In this document: in pieces, positions 1 through 8,833 of the stretch | Numbering within the stretch: the stretch's first letter is position 1 | Layout of the letters: the number at the start of each line of letters is the position of its first letter | Assembly: GCA_902766125.1 (NCBI GenBank) | Contig: CACXCG010000034.1 | Coordinates: 1 to 43,899 of the forward strand | DNA: 43,899 nucleotides | Source: an uncultured Spirochaetaceae bacterium | GTDB taxonomy: Bacteria > Spirochaetota > Spirochaetia > Treponematales > Treponemataceae | Reading direction: 5' to 3' | Translations under genes and position numbers: made by a program | Notes under the pieces: model-generated | Seen by the model: the letters and a program-made list of their open reading frames with translations, nothing else | Databases searched by the model: none | What the model was told of the DNA's origin: nothing

Positions 1-2386
1 AATCAGCTGGGATGCCGTAGATTTAGGAAAGTTTGACACCTACTATGAAAGTGCACGTGACAAAAAAGGAACAGCTTCTGTAGATAAAGATATCCTTGCG
101 ATGATAGAAAAATGGCGAACTATACTTGCAGAAGATATCGCTCTTCATAACGAAGAAATTGATGAGTTTAATCTTACAAGCTGCGTGCAGAAAATCATTG
201 ACCGCATTTTGTTTTTGCGAATCTGTGAAGACAAAGAAATTGAAGAATGCGGAACTCTAAAAAAGATTGCTGAACAGAAAGTTGAAATATATACAAAGCT
301 ACGCAATCTTTTTGAAGCTGCAAATGACAAATTTAACGCAGGACTTTTTTCTACTGATAAATTTCTTGATTCACTCAACATTCAGGATAAAACACTCTGC
401 ACAATTATAAACGAACTTTATTATCCTGTATGCCAGTACGAATTTTCTGTTCTGCCGGTAGAAATTTTAGGCTCAATCTACGAACAGTTTTTAGGAAAGA
501 TTATCCGCTTTACAAGAAAGACCAAAAGCGGTCACAGCGTAGAAATTATCGAAAAGCCTGAAGTTCAGAAAGCAGGCGGCGTTTATTATACACCGCCATA
601 TATCGTTAAATATATTGTAAAGCAGACTATAGGCAAAAAAATTGAAGGAAAGACTCCTGACCAAATTTCAAAAATGAGGTTTGTTGATCCTGCCTGTGGA
701 AGCGGAAGTTTCTTAATTGGTGCATACCAATATCTTTTAGATTATCATCTGGATTTTTACCTGAACGATGCTGCAAAAAACGAAAAACAGAATAAAATCT
801 ACAAGGACGCAGCAACAAAAGAATATAAACTAAGCATAGAAGAAAAGCGTAAAATTTTGCTGAACAACATTTACGGTGTGGACATTGATGCACAGGCTGT
901 TGAAGTTACAAAGCTTTCGCTTTTCTTGAAGTTGCTTGAAAACGAAGGCCGAAGTCTTGGAAAAACTGGACAGGCACAGCTTTTTAGAACATCTGATATG
1001 CAGACAAAAATTCTACCGAGCATGATGAACAACATTAAATGCGGAAACAGCCTTATTGCAAGTGACTATTATGCAGATAAAAATCTGCTTGATTTTGGAA
1101 TTGCCGACCAGCGCAAAGTAAACGCATTTGACTGGGAAAAGCAGTTTGAGCAAGTGTTTGCAAATGGTGGCTTTGACTGTGTTATCGGAAATCCTCCGTA
1201 TGTATTTGCACGCGAAAGCAATGAAAAAGGTATGGATATTGATAATAAAGATTATTATTATACTCATTATACTGTAGCTAAATACCAGATAAATCTTTAT
1301 CACCTGTTTATAGAACGTGCAAACCAAATATTACAAAAAGAAGGATTGTTTTCTTTTATTATTCCGAATAACTGGCTTACAATTAATTCGAACAAAGACT
1401 TAAGACAATTTGTTTTACAAAAATCAAATATTAGCATTGTAAATTTCAAATATAAAGTTTTCAAAGGTGCCGAGGTTGATACTTCAATCCTGACATTTAA
1501 AAAAGCCAATGGGTCATCAACTGTGAATCTTTTTATTTCTGAAAAAGAAGGAAATTTTAGGGTAGTTCACGAATGCGATACAAACGTTTTCTTAAATGAA
1601 AAAGATTTTGTAATAAATATTGATGCTTTTTCAAACAACAGCTTTATACCTCTTTTACAAAAAATAGAAAACGGATCCTCACTTTTAAAAGATATTGCAA
1701 CCGTAAAAGCAGGCCTGCAAGCCTATGAGGTTGGAAAAGGAACTCCTATATGTACAAAAAAAATGAAAGATGAGAGAGTATATCATTCTCAGAGAAAAAT
1801 AGATGATACATATTACAAATATCTTCAAGGTGTCGATGTTTGTAGGTATGCAATTAACTGGAGTGGAGAATGGCTAAAGTATGGGAATAACCTTGCTGCA
1901 CCCCGAAAGTTTGAACTTTTTTCAAGTCCTAGAATTCTTGTTCGACAGATTCCTTCAAAACCACCTTATTGTATAAATGCGAATTATATTGAAGAAACAG
2001 TTTTGAACGATCGTAATTCTATGAATATAGTTCAGATTCAGCAAGCTCCTATGTATATTCTTGCAATTTTAAATTCAAGGCTTATTTCATTTTGGTTTGA
2101 ACATAAATTTGGAAAACTATCACGCGGCCTATTCCCACAGTTCAAAATAAATGAACTTGAAATATTTCCAATCAAAAATGTCTCTCCAGAACAACAAGCA
2201 CCTCTTGTTAAACTTGCCGAACAGATGCTTGCCGCCAAAAAGCAGCTATCCAAGTTCAAAGGTAGCGATTTTGACCGCAATCTTTTGGAGCAGCGTATTT
2301 CGCTTATCGACAGCCAGATTAATTCCGCTGTCTATAAGCTCTACGGCTTGACCGATAATGAGATAAAAGTGGTAGAGGGAAAGTAG
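1..2386 (+). CDS. Type IIG-like restriction-modification enzyme, 3' part
   Basis: The open frame runs in from the left edge, so the N-terminus is missing; the Met codon at 101 is internal. The protein is an adenine-N6 DNA methyltransferase of the Eco57I/BREX-PglX-like class. Counting from the codon at 101, motif I (DPACGSGSF) is near residue 195 and the catalytic motif IV (NPPY) is at about 364. A helical region precedes the methylase core, and a TaqI-like target-recognition domain fills the C-terminal third, with leucine/lysine-rich coiled sequence at the end. In this family methylation, sequence recognition and often cleavage sit on one chain; the nuclease would lie in the missing part. The DNA is visibly richer in A/T than the genes after 2900, which suggests acquisition. 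The methylase call is firm; type IIG versus phage-defence PglX cannot be settled here. Confidence 0.88.
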   Translation, partial: ISWDAVDLGKFDTYYESARDKKGTASVDKDILAMIEKWRTILAEDIALHNEEIDEFNLTSCVQKIIDRILFLRICEDKEIEECGTLKKIAEQKVEIYTKLRNLFEAANDKFNAGLFSTDKFLDSLNIQDKTLCTIINELYYPVCQYEFSVLPVEILGSIYEQFLGKIIRFTRKTKSGHSVEIIEKPEVQKAGGVYYTPPYIVKYIVKQTIGKKIEGKTPDQISKMRFVDPACGSGSFLIGAYQYLLDYHLDFYLNDAAKNEKQNKIYKDAATKEYKLSIEEKRKILLNNIYGVDIDAQAVEVTKLSLFLKLLENEGRSLGKTGQAQLFRTSDMQTKILPSMMNNIKCGNSLIASDYYADKNLLDFGIADQRKVNAFDWEKQFEQVFANGGFDCVIGNPPYVFARESNEKGMDIDNKDYYYTHYTVAKYQINLYHLFIERANQILQKEGLFSFIIPNNWLTINSNKDLRQFVLQKSNISIVNFKYKVFKGAEVDTSILTFKKANGSSTVNLFISEKEGNFRVVHECDTNVFLNEKDFVINIDAFSNNSFIPLLQKIENGSSLLKDIATVKAGLQAYEVGKGTPICTKKMKDERVYHSQRKIDDTYYKYLQGVDVCRYAINWSGEWLKYGNNLAAPRKFELFSSPRILVRQIPSKPPYCINANYIEETVLNDRNSMNIVQIQQAPMYILAILNSRLISFWFEHKFGKLSRGLFPQFKINELEIFPIKNVSPEQQAPLVKLAEQMLAAKKQLSKFKGSDFDRNLLEQRISLIDSQINSAVYKLYGLTDNEIKVVEGK

Positions 2387-2412
2387 ATTTTTAGAGCAAA
2401 CTGTAGTATAAT
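2384..2412 (+). promoter_or_regulatory. Candidate promoter of the MNT gene
   Basis: A perfect TATAAT lies at 2407-2412, with a weak -35 (TAGATT, 2384-2389) 17 bases upstream. It overlaps the stop codon of the preceding gene. An AGAGG ribosome site at 2421-2425 follows. Confidence 0.45.
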
Positions 2413-2430
2413 TTTTTTTTAGAGGTTAAT

Positions 2431-2751
2431 ATGCTTCCTGATGCAATAACTGGAATAAAAGAGCAAATTCTCAATACTGTTGACGCATCCAAAATATATC
2501 TTTTTGGTTCGTATGCGCGGGGGACTCAAACTTCTCAAAGCGATTATGATTTTTTTGTTGTCATTCCAGATGGTTCTATGCGTCCTCTTGAAGCAATGCA
2601 GAAAATATACTGCGTACTTGCAGCATTTCCCATGCCTGTCCCTGTGGATATTCTTGCTTCCTATGAGAAAGATTTTGAAGAGCGGAAGAAACTGCCTTCT
2701 TCGATAGAACAAACGATACAAAAAGAAGGAATTTTGCTTTATGCAGCTTGA
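2431..2751 (+). CDS. MNT-type nucleotidyltransferase antitoxin
   Basis: This 106-residue protein is a minimal nucleotidyltransferase of the MNT (DNA polymerase beta-like) family. The signature GSYARG followed by SDYDF is near residues 27-42, and a third acidic position, in PVDIL, lies around residue 74. In MNT-HEPN toxin-antitoxin pairs the MNT protein silences the HEPN ribonuclease, in studied cases by transferring AMP to it. The start has AGAGG six bases upstream. Immediately downstream, overlapping the stop codon, only remnants of a HEPN gene are left (2741-2849), so this antitoxin looks orphaned. Its place beside a restriction-modification gene fits a defence island. The family call is strong; the antitoxin role is inferred from family and context. 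Confidence 0.85.
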   Translation: MLPDAITGIKEQILNTVDASKIYLFGSYARGTQTSQSDYDFFVVIPDGSMRPLEAMQKIYCVLAAFPMPVPVDILASYEKDFEERKKLPSSIEQTIQKEGILLYAA

Positions 2752-2849
2752 ACTGGTAAAACAATATTGATATTTTAGAGTCGGAAGCAGAATCTGCACT
2801 TGTTCTTGCAAAGAAAATTTACGATTTTGTAGAGCATAAAATATGCTGA
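2741..2849 (+). pseudogene. Remnant of a HEPN toxin gene
   Basis: An ATG at 2741 overlaps the end of the MNT gene, as in intact MNT-HEPN operons, but reads only nine codons (MQLELVKQY) before a stop. From 2769, in another frame, 26 codons up to the stop at 2847-2849 give a peptide that looks like a HEPN C-terminus: DILESEAESALV, then AKKIYDFVEHKIC. The N-terminal few residues and the C-terminal helix therefore survive with the middle, including the RX4-6H catalytic region, deleted. The match is by eye and the fragment is short. Confidence 0.55.
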
Positions 2850-2878
2850 CTGAATAAGAGTCGCAAATCGCTGTCACA

Positions 2879-2907
2879 TTGATTAAATTTATACAATATG
2901 GTAGTAT
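2879..2907 (+). promoter_or_regulatory. Promoter of alaS, leaderless type
   Basis: TTGATT (2879-2884) is followed after 17 bases by TAGTAT (2902-2907), which overlaps a TATATT (2905-2910). Transcription would start about 2914-2916, at the ATG chosen for alaS. No Shine-Dalgarno sequence is present. Confidence 0.5.
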
Positions 2908-2915
2908 ATTGCACT

Positions 2916-4739
2916 ATGACCGCAAACGAATTACGTTCCAAATACATTGAATTTTTTAAGTCAAAAGGCCATGCTGCAATCAGTGGACAGAGCCTTATTC
3001 CAGAAAATGATCCTTCCGTACTGTTTACTATGGCAGGAATGCACCCCTTAGTTCCCTATCTTTTGGGAGAAAAGCATCCTTCGGGAACGCGCCTTACCGA
3101 CTATCAGAAGTGTATCCGCACCGGAGACATTGACGAAGTAGGAGATCCCAGCCACCTTACCTGTTTTGAAATGCTGGGTAACTGGTCTTTAGGTGATTAC
3201 TTTAAAAAAGAATCTATCGCATTCAGCTATGAATTTCTGACCAGTGAAAAATGGCTTGCACTTGATCCGCGTAAAATCAGCGTAACGGTATTTGCCGGTG
3301 ACGAAAGTGCTCCGCGCGACGACGAAGCTGCCGGTTACTGGAAAGAAAACGGAATCCCTGAAGATAAAATTGCATACCTTCCTGCAAGCGACAACTGGTG
3401 GGCTGCTGGTCCTACCGGTCCCTGCGGTCCTGATACCGAAATCTTCTACTGGGTTGGCGAAGGACTTCCTCCTGTCGGTTCAAACAAGGGTACTGACAGC
3501 GCTAACTGGATGGAAATCTGGAATAACGTTTTCATGCAGTACAATCGTGCAGAAGACGGTACACTTTCTAAGCTTCCCAAACAGAATGTTGATACCGGTA
3601 TGGGTCTTGAACGCACCAACTGTATTCTTCAGGGAAAGACAAGCGTTTACCTTACCGAAGTATTCCAGCCCATCATTGCAAAAATCGGTGAACTTTCTTC
3701 ATATACATACGGCAGTGACGAAGAAAAAGACAAGAGTGTCCGCATTATTGCTGACCATATCCGTGCTGCAGTATTTATCTTAGGTGATCAGCGGGGTGTT
3801 ACTCCGTCTAACCTGGGTGCCGGTTACGTATTGCGCCGCATTATCCGCCGTGCAGTTCGTCACGGACGCAAGCTGGGAATTGAAAACGCATTCCTTGCAG
3901 GCATTGCAGAAGTTGTTGTTGCTAACTTCAAGAATGCATATCCTGAGCTTGAAGCAAACCACGCAAAAATCTGCGAAGAACTGACCAAAGAAGAAGCAAA
4001 GTTCAGTGACACACTCAAAAAAGGTGAGGCTGAATTCCAGAAACTGCTTCCCAACCTTATGAAAAATCCCAAGAAAGAAATCAGCGGAAAAGTTGCATTC
4101 CGTCTGTACGATACGTTCGGCTTCCCGCTTGAACTTACCGAAGAGCTGGGTGCTGAATACGGCTTTACGGTAGACAAGGAAGGCTTTAAGGAAGCAGAGA
4201 AAAAGCATCAGGAAGCATCAAAATCTCTGGATGCAGGAGCTGCAAAAGGCGGTCTTGCTGAACAGAGCGATGTTACCACAAAATATCATACGGCAACACA
4301 CCTGCTGCAGCAGGCACTGGTTGATATTCTGGGTGATGAAGTTGCACAGAAGGGCAGCAATATCAACAATGAACGCATGCGCTTTGACTTTACCTTCAGC
4401 CGTCCTATGACAAAAGAAGAAATCCAGAAGGCAGAAGACATTGTAAACGAAAAGATTAAGGAAGATCTTCCGGTTACCATGGAAGTTATGACTTTGGAAC
4501 AGGCTCAGAAAGAAGGTGCACGTGCGCTCTTTACCAATAAGTACGGTGAAAGCGTAAAAGTGTACACGATTGGCCGTGATCCCAAAACTGACTGGTATTC
4601 AAAAGAAGTATGCGGTGGCCCCCACGTTCAGCATACGGCACAGATTGGTGACTTTAAGATTCAGAAAGAACAGTCAAGTTCTGCGGGAGTTCGTCGTATC
4701 CGTGCAGTTATAAGCGGCGGCTTACCCCTGGACGCATAA
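2916..4739 (+). CDS. alaS: Alanyl-tRNA synthetase, short spirochaete form
   Basis: AlaRS charges tRNA-Ala with alanine in the cytoplasm. Class II motifs are visible in the N-terminal catalytic domain (TRLTDYQKCIRTGDIDEVGD, then CFEMLGNWSLGDYF), followed by the tRNA-binding segment GYVLRRIIRRAVRHGRKLG. The C-terminal editing domain holds the metal ligands HTATH and CGGPH. From this start it has 607 residues, against about 870 in E. coli: the C-Ala/DHHA1 oligomerisation domain is absent, as in treponemes generally. An in-frame ATG at 2898 lies inside the predicted promoter, so 2916 is preferred. It heads a run of plus-strand genes to groES. Confidence 0.97.
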   Translation: MTANELRSKYIEFFKSKGHAAISGQSLIPENDPSVLFTMAGMHPLVPYLLGEKHPSGTRLTDYQKCIRTGDIDEVGDPSHLTCFEMLGNWSLGDYFKKESIAFSYEFLTSEKWLALDPRKISVTVFAGDESAPRDDEAAGYWKENGIPEDKIAYLPASDNWWAAGPTGPCGPDTEIFYWVGEGLPPVGSNKGTDSANWMEIWNNVFMQYNRAEDGTLSKLPKQNVDTGMGLERTNCILQGKTSVYLTEVFQPIIAKIGELSSYTYGSDEEKDKSVRIIADHIRAAVFILGDQRGVTPSNLGAGYVLRRIIRRAVRHGRKLGIENAFLAGIAEVVVANFKNAYPELEANHAKICEELTKEEAKFSDTLKKGEAEFQKLLPNLMKNPKKEISGKVAFRLYDTFGFPLELTEELGAEYGFTVDKEGFKEAEKKHQEASKSLDAGAAKGGLAEQSDVTTKYHTATHLLQQALVDILGDEVAQKGSNINNERMRFDFTFSRPMTKEEIQKAEDIVNEKIKEDLPVTMEVMTLEQAQKEGARALFTNKYGESVKVYTIGRDPKTDWYSKEVCGGPHVQHTAQIGDFKIQKEQSSSAGVRRIRAVISGGLPLDA

Positions 4740-4844
4740 CAGTAAAACCTGTGTAACTTACGGTTATGCAGGTGGTTATATCAGTAAAGCCTGGAGGAAC
4801 ATGGGTTCTTCCGTTACTACTATATTTGTATAGAGGTGTATAAA
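4740..4844 (+). other. Structured leader before the SurA-like gene
   Basis: This 105-base gap contains an imperfect hairpin at about 4749-4774 (CCTG-GTAAC pairing with GGTTAT-CAGG), a smaller GAAC/GTTC hairpin at about 4795-4811, and two near-identical words (CAGTAAAACCTG and CAGTAAAGCCTG). A TATATT near 4821 could be a -10 box. The ribosome site AGAGG follows at 4832-4836. No known riboswitch was recognised. Confidence 0.3.
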
Positions 4845-5942
4845 ATGAAACGTGTTGCGATTGGAATTGCACTTATGCTGACGGTTGCGTTCTCTGCCTT
4901 TGCACAGAATGATCTGCAGCCCCTTGCTATCATCAAGGTTAATAAATCTGAAACAATCACGTTAAAGCAGCTTAAATCACGCGTTGCCTACGAACTTAAA
5001 AAGTATGAGGCATACGGTATTACGTCTTTTACTACGGAACAGAAGCAGCAGCTTCTTGAAACTATGATCTCAGAACGTCTGATTGTTCAGGCTGCAACCC
5101 GCGACGGAATTGCTTCTTCGGTAACCGATACAATGGTTGACCAGGCTTTCCTGAATCAGATTGCACAGAGCCTTGGCGTTCAGCTTACCGAAGCTCAGTT
5201 GAGCGATCTTATTAAACAGCAGACCGGAAAAACACTGCAGGAATACATTCTTGCAAACACCGGAATGACACTTGCTGATTTTAAGGCAAACCTCAAGAAT
5301 CAGCTGATTATCCAGAACTATGTTGTTGCAAAAAAACAGAATGAAATTCAGTCTGTTGCTGCAACCGATGCAGAAATCCGTCAGTTCTATGACATCAACA
5401 AAGCAAAGTTTGTTCAGGACGATATGATCAACCTGTTCCTGTTTGGTGTACCTAAGGGAAGCGATCCTGTTGCTGCCCGTGCAGCTGCAGTCGACTACCG
5501 CAACAAGTACATTGCAAATGCTAACCTTCGTACAACCTGGGAAAACTCTGCAGACAACGGAACTAAGTTCTATGCAGAAGATCAGCTCATTCCCAAAAAC
5601 ACAACTGCTCAGCAGCAGCTGGGCTGGTCTCAGGAAAACTTCAGCAAACTGTTTGCAAGTGCTGTCGGTTACGTAAGCGAAATTACAGAAACTGCAACTA
5701 ACTTTCAGTTCTATGCAGTGCTCAACAAATATGATGCAAAGATGCTTTCATTAAGCGATCTGGTTCAGCCCAACTCAACCTACACCGTTTATGAATATAT
5801 CCGTTCAGGTTTGACACAGAACAAGATCAGCGAATATCTGGGAACTGCAGCTCAGTCTCTTGCCAATGAACTTGATACTGCTGCTAATGTAGAGCGCAAA
5901 AAGACTGGTGCAGATCTTACCAAACTGCTTGAGGGTTGGTAA
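4845..5942 (+). CDS. SurA-like periplasmic chaperone / PPIase-family protein
   Basis: A 365-residue exported protein. The first 21 residues are a classical signal peptide (KR, then a hydrophobic core, then SAFAQ). The next ~150 residues are a SurA-type N-terminal domain: a tentacle-like helical region with many Gln/Lys/Glu and the pattern ETMISERLIVQAA. The C-terminal half has PPIC-like character but no clear parvulin active site by eye, so a chaperone role in outer-membrane protein folding is more likely than isomerase activity. Its neighbour relation (alaS upstream, nusB downstream) matches, from memory, the T. pallidum locus of the Tpn39b basic membrane protein. ATG 4845 is chosen because AGAGG sits nine bases upstream; a GTG at 4836 overlaps that site. 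Confidence 0.75.
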   Translation: MKRVAIGIALMLTVAFSAFAQNDLQPLAIIKVNKSETITLKQLKSRVAYELKKYEAYGITSFTTEQKQQLLETMISERLIVQAATRDGIASSVTDTMVDQAFLNQIAQSLGVQLTEAQLSDLIKQQTGKTLQEYILANTGMTLADFKANLKNQLIIQNYVVAKKQNEIQSVAATDAEIRQFYDINKAKFVQDDMINLFLFGVPKGSDPVAARAAAVDYRNKYIANANLRTTWENSADNGTKFYAEDQLIPKNTTAQQQLGWSQENFSKLFASAVGYVSEITETATNFQFYAVLNKYDAKMLSLSDLVQPNSTYTVYEYIRSGLTQNKISEYLGTAAQSLANELDTAANVERKKTGADLTKLLEGW

Positions 5943-6404
5943 GTGTCACGTAGAAAAGCTCGCATACTGGCATTACAGGCACTCTACTCATACGATGTGG
6001 GCGGAGTGTCTTTAGACCAGTTATTGACATTTGACTGGGATTCTTCTTCTTTCGGCGACTCTGAACCGTCGGCAACTGTTGCAGCAGAAAAGAGTAGTGG
6101 TGCTCCTGACAGTGAAGCGTATGATTTTGCACGTATTCTGGTGTCGGGCACAATCAATCATCTTGATGAAGTTGATACTCACATAAAAAATCATCTGTCT
6201 GCAAACTGGGACATGGAACGCATAAGCCGCGTAACGCTTGCAATTCTTCGCATAAGCGTGTATTCCCTGTGCTATTTGTCTGACATGCCTGCGTCGGTTG
6301 TCATTGACGAAGCCATTTCGCTTGCAAAAGATTACGGAAGCGATGATTCGTTCAAGTTTATAAATGCCGTCCTTGATAACATCAGAAAAGAACTTGCGGT
6401 GTAA
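5943..6404 (+). CDS. nusB: Transcription antitermination factor NusB
   Basis: A 153-residue all-helical RNA-binding protein of the NusB family. It begins with the signature SRRKARILALQALYSYD and ends with the conserved block in which PASVVIDEAISLAKDYG precedes KFINAVLDNI. NusB with NusE (S10) binds boxA in rRNA leaders and prevents premature termination. The start is a GTG that follows the upstream stop codon without a gap, so translation is probably coupled. The middle (residues ~25-55) is longer and more Ser-rich than usual. The next gene overlaps the nusB 3' end by 11 bases. Confidence 0.95.
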   Translation: MSRRKARILALQALYSYDVGGVSLDQLLTFDWDSSSFGDSEPSATVAAEKSSGAPDSEAYDFARILVSGTINHLDEVDTHIKNHLSANWDMERISRVTLAILRISVYSLCYLSDMPASVVIDEAISLAKDYGSDDSFKFINAVLDNIRKELAV

Positions 6405-8322
6405 AACGATTTTCCTTCGGATTTGTGTAACTCTTTTTCTGGCAGTCAGTCTGATTGCCGTAACGGGTTGTTCATCTCATTCCGAGGGAGCATCTTTTAC
6501 CACCCGTCTTGATGAAGTAGATGCATTTATTTCTTCCGGTGATTTATCCGGTGCAGTGAAACTTCTGGATGATGTTTCGAAAGAAGCCTACAGTGCCTAT
6601 TCCCGTCTGGGAGTGTACAAGCGCTACATGCTGTTGGGTGAAACTGAACGTGCCGAAAAAGTGCTTGTCAAAGGCTTAAAAAAATTACCTCATAATCCTG
6701 AATTAAGTGCAGTCTATGCAGATTTTCTTTTAAGACAGAATCGTCTTCGTGAAGCAGTCCGTGTTTCATCCTGTCTTTCAGAAACAGAATACGGTTCGTT
6801 TTATTCAGAAGCAGTGCTGCGGCTTTTGGCAACGGGAACCGTAACTGAAGATGAAGCATTTAATCCGCCAAAGAGACAGAAAAAAAATCAGCAGGTGAAT
6901 ATAACGCCCCAAATGTACCATGAAGATCGGTTTGTTACGCTGTATGCCGATGCGTACAAGGCAGCCAGTGACTGGCGCTGGATGGGAAATGCAGTTACCA
7001 TTTGCATGATGTCGGGTGAAACAGAACGTGTGCTGCTTCTTAAACCACGTGTGCTTAATGCCCTGCAGGAAAAACTGCTGTGGTCTTTTGTGCTGTATGA
7101 TACTGAACGCTATGCAGACTGTCTTAACGTTCTGCTTACTGCCCGCGATGCACTTACCATTACTCCGGAAACCCTTGCATCTCCAGTAGCAAAATCGGTT
7201 ACCATGCGTGAAAATGTTGCGACCTATTTTGAACTGTGTGCTCTGCTTTCTGATGTTTACTACATTTTAGGAAGTGACGATGCCTCTGAAATAGAGCGTG
7301 CAAAACTGATTGCAGATTTGAAAAACGTAAGTCCTGCACTTTTACCCGAAGCCTTTGCACAGCGTGTTATGCCGCTTGTGTATCTTAACAGTATTGCTCA
7401 TGCGCGTGCTCAGGAGAATGCCCTGCAGCAGTATCAGCTTCTGGAACTTGCGCTTACACATTTTGATTCTAACCGTGACGTACTTGCAGCCTTTGGTCAG
7501 TTTGCACTTGATCTTGCTGCCCGCCCCGAAGAAGATGAATTTCTTGCCCAGTTGCGTGAAGCCGGTTTGCGTACTAAAGCAATGGAAGAAGCAGATAAAG
7601 TTCCCGATATTGCACTGGAAGAAGCCCTTGCGTATGTTGACGAATCACTTGCACACAATCGCGATGTGCCGCTTGTCGTACTGCGTGAAGAATTAAATGA
7701 TGCCGCACATGTGTCAGAACGTAAAGAAGTAAAAGCAGCTCATGCATGGACGCTTCTGGAACGCGAAGAAACAGGTACAAATGCTTACCCTGACGAAGTG
7801 CTGTCATATGCACTCAGCAGACTTGTTCAAAACGGATCTTACGATGATGCACGTGATTTATTCTACCGTACCATCTATGCGTCATTTGGTAACGATTTCG
7901 ACATTGCTGGACACCCCGAACAGCTTAATCTGTGGCAGGCAGAGTATGCTGCATATTTTGCCGGTTGTGACGGAAATGCAAAACTGAGCCGCACGCTCTA
8001 TTCGTACATTGCAGATACCTTTGAGAACAGAACGGCAACCCTTCATTCTGCAGGACAGAACGAATCGGTGGTAAATGCACTGGTTAACCTGGCGCTCATT
8101 CAGGCAAGCTTAAGTGAAGATATGCTTGCGGTGCAAACACTCAACAAAGCATCTGCAAAAACCCTTAACATCCGCACAAAGGCAGAAATTCTGTATAGAC
8201 TTGCAGTTCTATATCGCGGACAGGGCGACAAACGCAACGCACTTCGTTCCCTGCAGTATTCTCTTGCGCTTAATCCCGGACTTGGAAAAGCCCATCTGTT
8301 ACTCAAAGAATTAGAAAAATAA
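6394..8322 (+). CDS. TPR-containing lipoprotein
   Basis: From a TTG at 6394 the protein has 642 residues. It starts with a short basic segment (RCK), a hydrophobic stretch and the lipobox VTGC, so it should be lipid-anchored. The body is almost entirely helical with degenerate TPR units, clearest at residues ~45-110 and in the last ~50 residues (LYRLAVLYRGQGDKRNALRS). TPR arrays are protein-binding scaffolds; no enzyme motif is seen. The frame is open back to an ATG at 6364 inside nusB, but starting there would put about ten polar residues before the signal peptide, so TTG 6394 is preferred; it overlaps nusB by 11 bases. The position between nusB and groES appears conserved in treponemes. Function unknown. 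Confidence 0.8.
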   Translation: MRCKTIFLRICVTLFLAVSLIAVTGCSSHSEGASFTTRLDEVDAFISSGDLSGAVKLLDDVSKEAYSAYSRLGVYKRYMLLGETERAEKVLVKGLKKLPHNPELSAVYADFLLRQNRLREAVRVSSCLSETEYGSFYSEAVLRLLATGTVTEDEAFNPPKRQKKNQQVNITPQMYHEDRFVTLYADAYKAASDWRWMGNAVTICMMSGETERVLLLKPRVLNALQEKLLWSFVLYDTERYADCLNVLLTARDALTITPETLASPVAKSVTMRENVATYFELCALLSDVYYILGSDDASEIERAKLIADLKNVSPALLPEAFAQRVMPLVYLNSIAHARAQENALQQYQLLELALTHFDSNRDVLAAFGQFALDLAARPEEDEFLAQLREAGLRTKAMEEADKVPDIALEEALAYVDESLAHNRDVPLVVLREELNDAAHVSERKEVKAAHAWTLLEREETGTNAYPDEVLSYALSRLVQNGSYDDARDLFYRTIYASFGNDFDIAGHPEQLNLWQAEYAAYFAGCDGNAKLSRTLYSYIADTFENRTATLHSAGQNESVVNALVNLALIQASLSEDMLAVQTLNKASAKTLNIRTKAEILYRLAVLYRGQGDKRNALRSLQYSLALNPGLGKAHLLLKELEK

Positions 8323-8323
8323 A

Positions 8324-8352
8324 TTGACGATTTGACTTTATTTTACTATATT
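8324..8352 (+). promoter_or_regulatory. Promoter of groES
   Basis: TTGACG (8324-8329) and TATATT (8347-8352) are separated by exactly 17 bases. The -35 box begins right after the stop codon of the TPR gene. A strong ribosome site (GGAGG) precedes the groES ATG. No CIRCE inverted repeat is present, so HrcA control is not indicated. Confidence 0.65.
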
Positions 8353-8388
8353 TAGTGTATCACTTGAAATTCATTTTGGAGGAAATAC

Positions 8389-8664
8389 ATGAAAGTTAAA
8401 CCGTTGGCAGACCGTGTGCTGGTAAAGCAGGCTGCAGCAGAGACTAAATCAGCAGGCGGAATTATTATTCCTGAAACAGCTCAGGAAAAAACACAGCAGG
8501 CAACCGTTACGGCTGTAGGTCCCGGAACTGAAAAAGAAAAAATCACCGTAAAAGTCGGCGACGTAGTTCTGTACGACAAATATGCCGGAACAAACATCAA
8601 AATCGACGGAGATGACTATCTGATCCTTAAGAATGCAGATATCATCGCTGTTGTAGAGAAGTAG
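8389..8664 (+). CDS. groES: Co-chaperonin GroES
   Basis: A 91-residue GroES/Cpn10. It opens with KVKPLADRVLVKQ, has the mobile-loop region with SAGGIIIPE at about residues 22-30, and the dome segment with the GD-V-L-Y-KYAGT pattern, ending with DIIAVVE. It caps GroEL during ATP-driven protein folding in the cytoplasm. groEL does not follow; in T. pallidum, too, groES and groEL are at separate loci. The gene has its own promoter and ends in two successive hairpin terminators, so it probably forms a single-gene unit. Confidence 0.97.
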   Translation: MKVKPLADRVLVKQAAAETKSAGGIIIPETAQEKTQQATVTAVGPGTEKEKITVKVGDVVLYDKYAGTNIKIDGDDYLILKNADIIAVVEK

Positions 8665-8670
8665 CTTTAT

Positions 8671-8697
8671 AAGTGGGTCATTTTGACCCACTTTTTT
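8671..8697 (+). terminator. Rho-independent terminator of groES
   Basis: A ten-base-pair perfect stem (AAGTGGGTCA / TGACCCACTT) with a three-base loop is followed by a T run (8692-8697), seven bases after the groES stop. Confidence 0.92.
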
Positions 8698-8706
8698 GAC
8701 TAATAA

Positions 8707-8740
8707 AGTGTTATGGGTTTAAATGACCCACTGATTTTTT
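8707..8740 (+). terminator. Second, decayed terminator after groES
   Basis: AGTG-GGGT pairs with ACCC-ACT around a TTAT bulge, followed by GATTTTTT. It repeats the TGACCCACT arm of the first terminator about 40 bases downstream, so it looks like a diverged duplicate. Confidence 0.5.
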
Positions 8741-8833
8741 ATCCGCGGAAATTCTGACCGCAATTTTCCCTGTTTTTCTGTTATATTTTTAAATTCTCGT
8801 AAAATTTTTGAAATTTTCTCTTTTTAGTCGAAC

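Noticed and set aside
4836..4844. GTG at 4836 as start of the SurA-like protein
   Set aside because: It overlaps the AGAGG site and adds three residues before a good ATG.
8323..8388. CIRCE operator before groES
   Set aside because: No inverted TTAGCACTC-type repeat is present.
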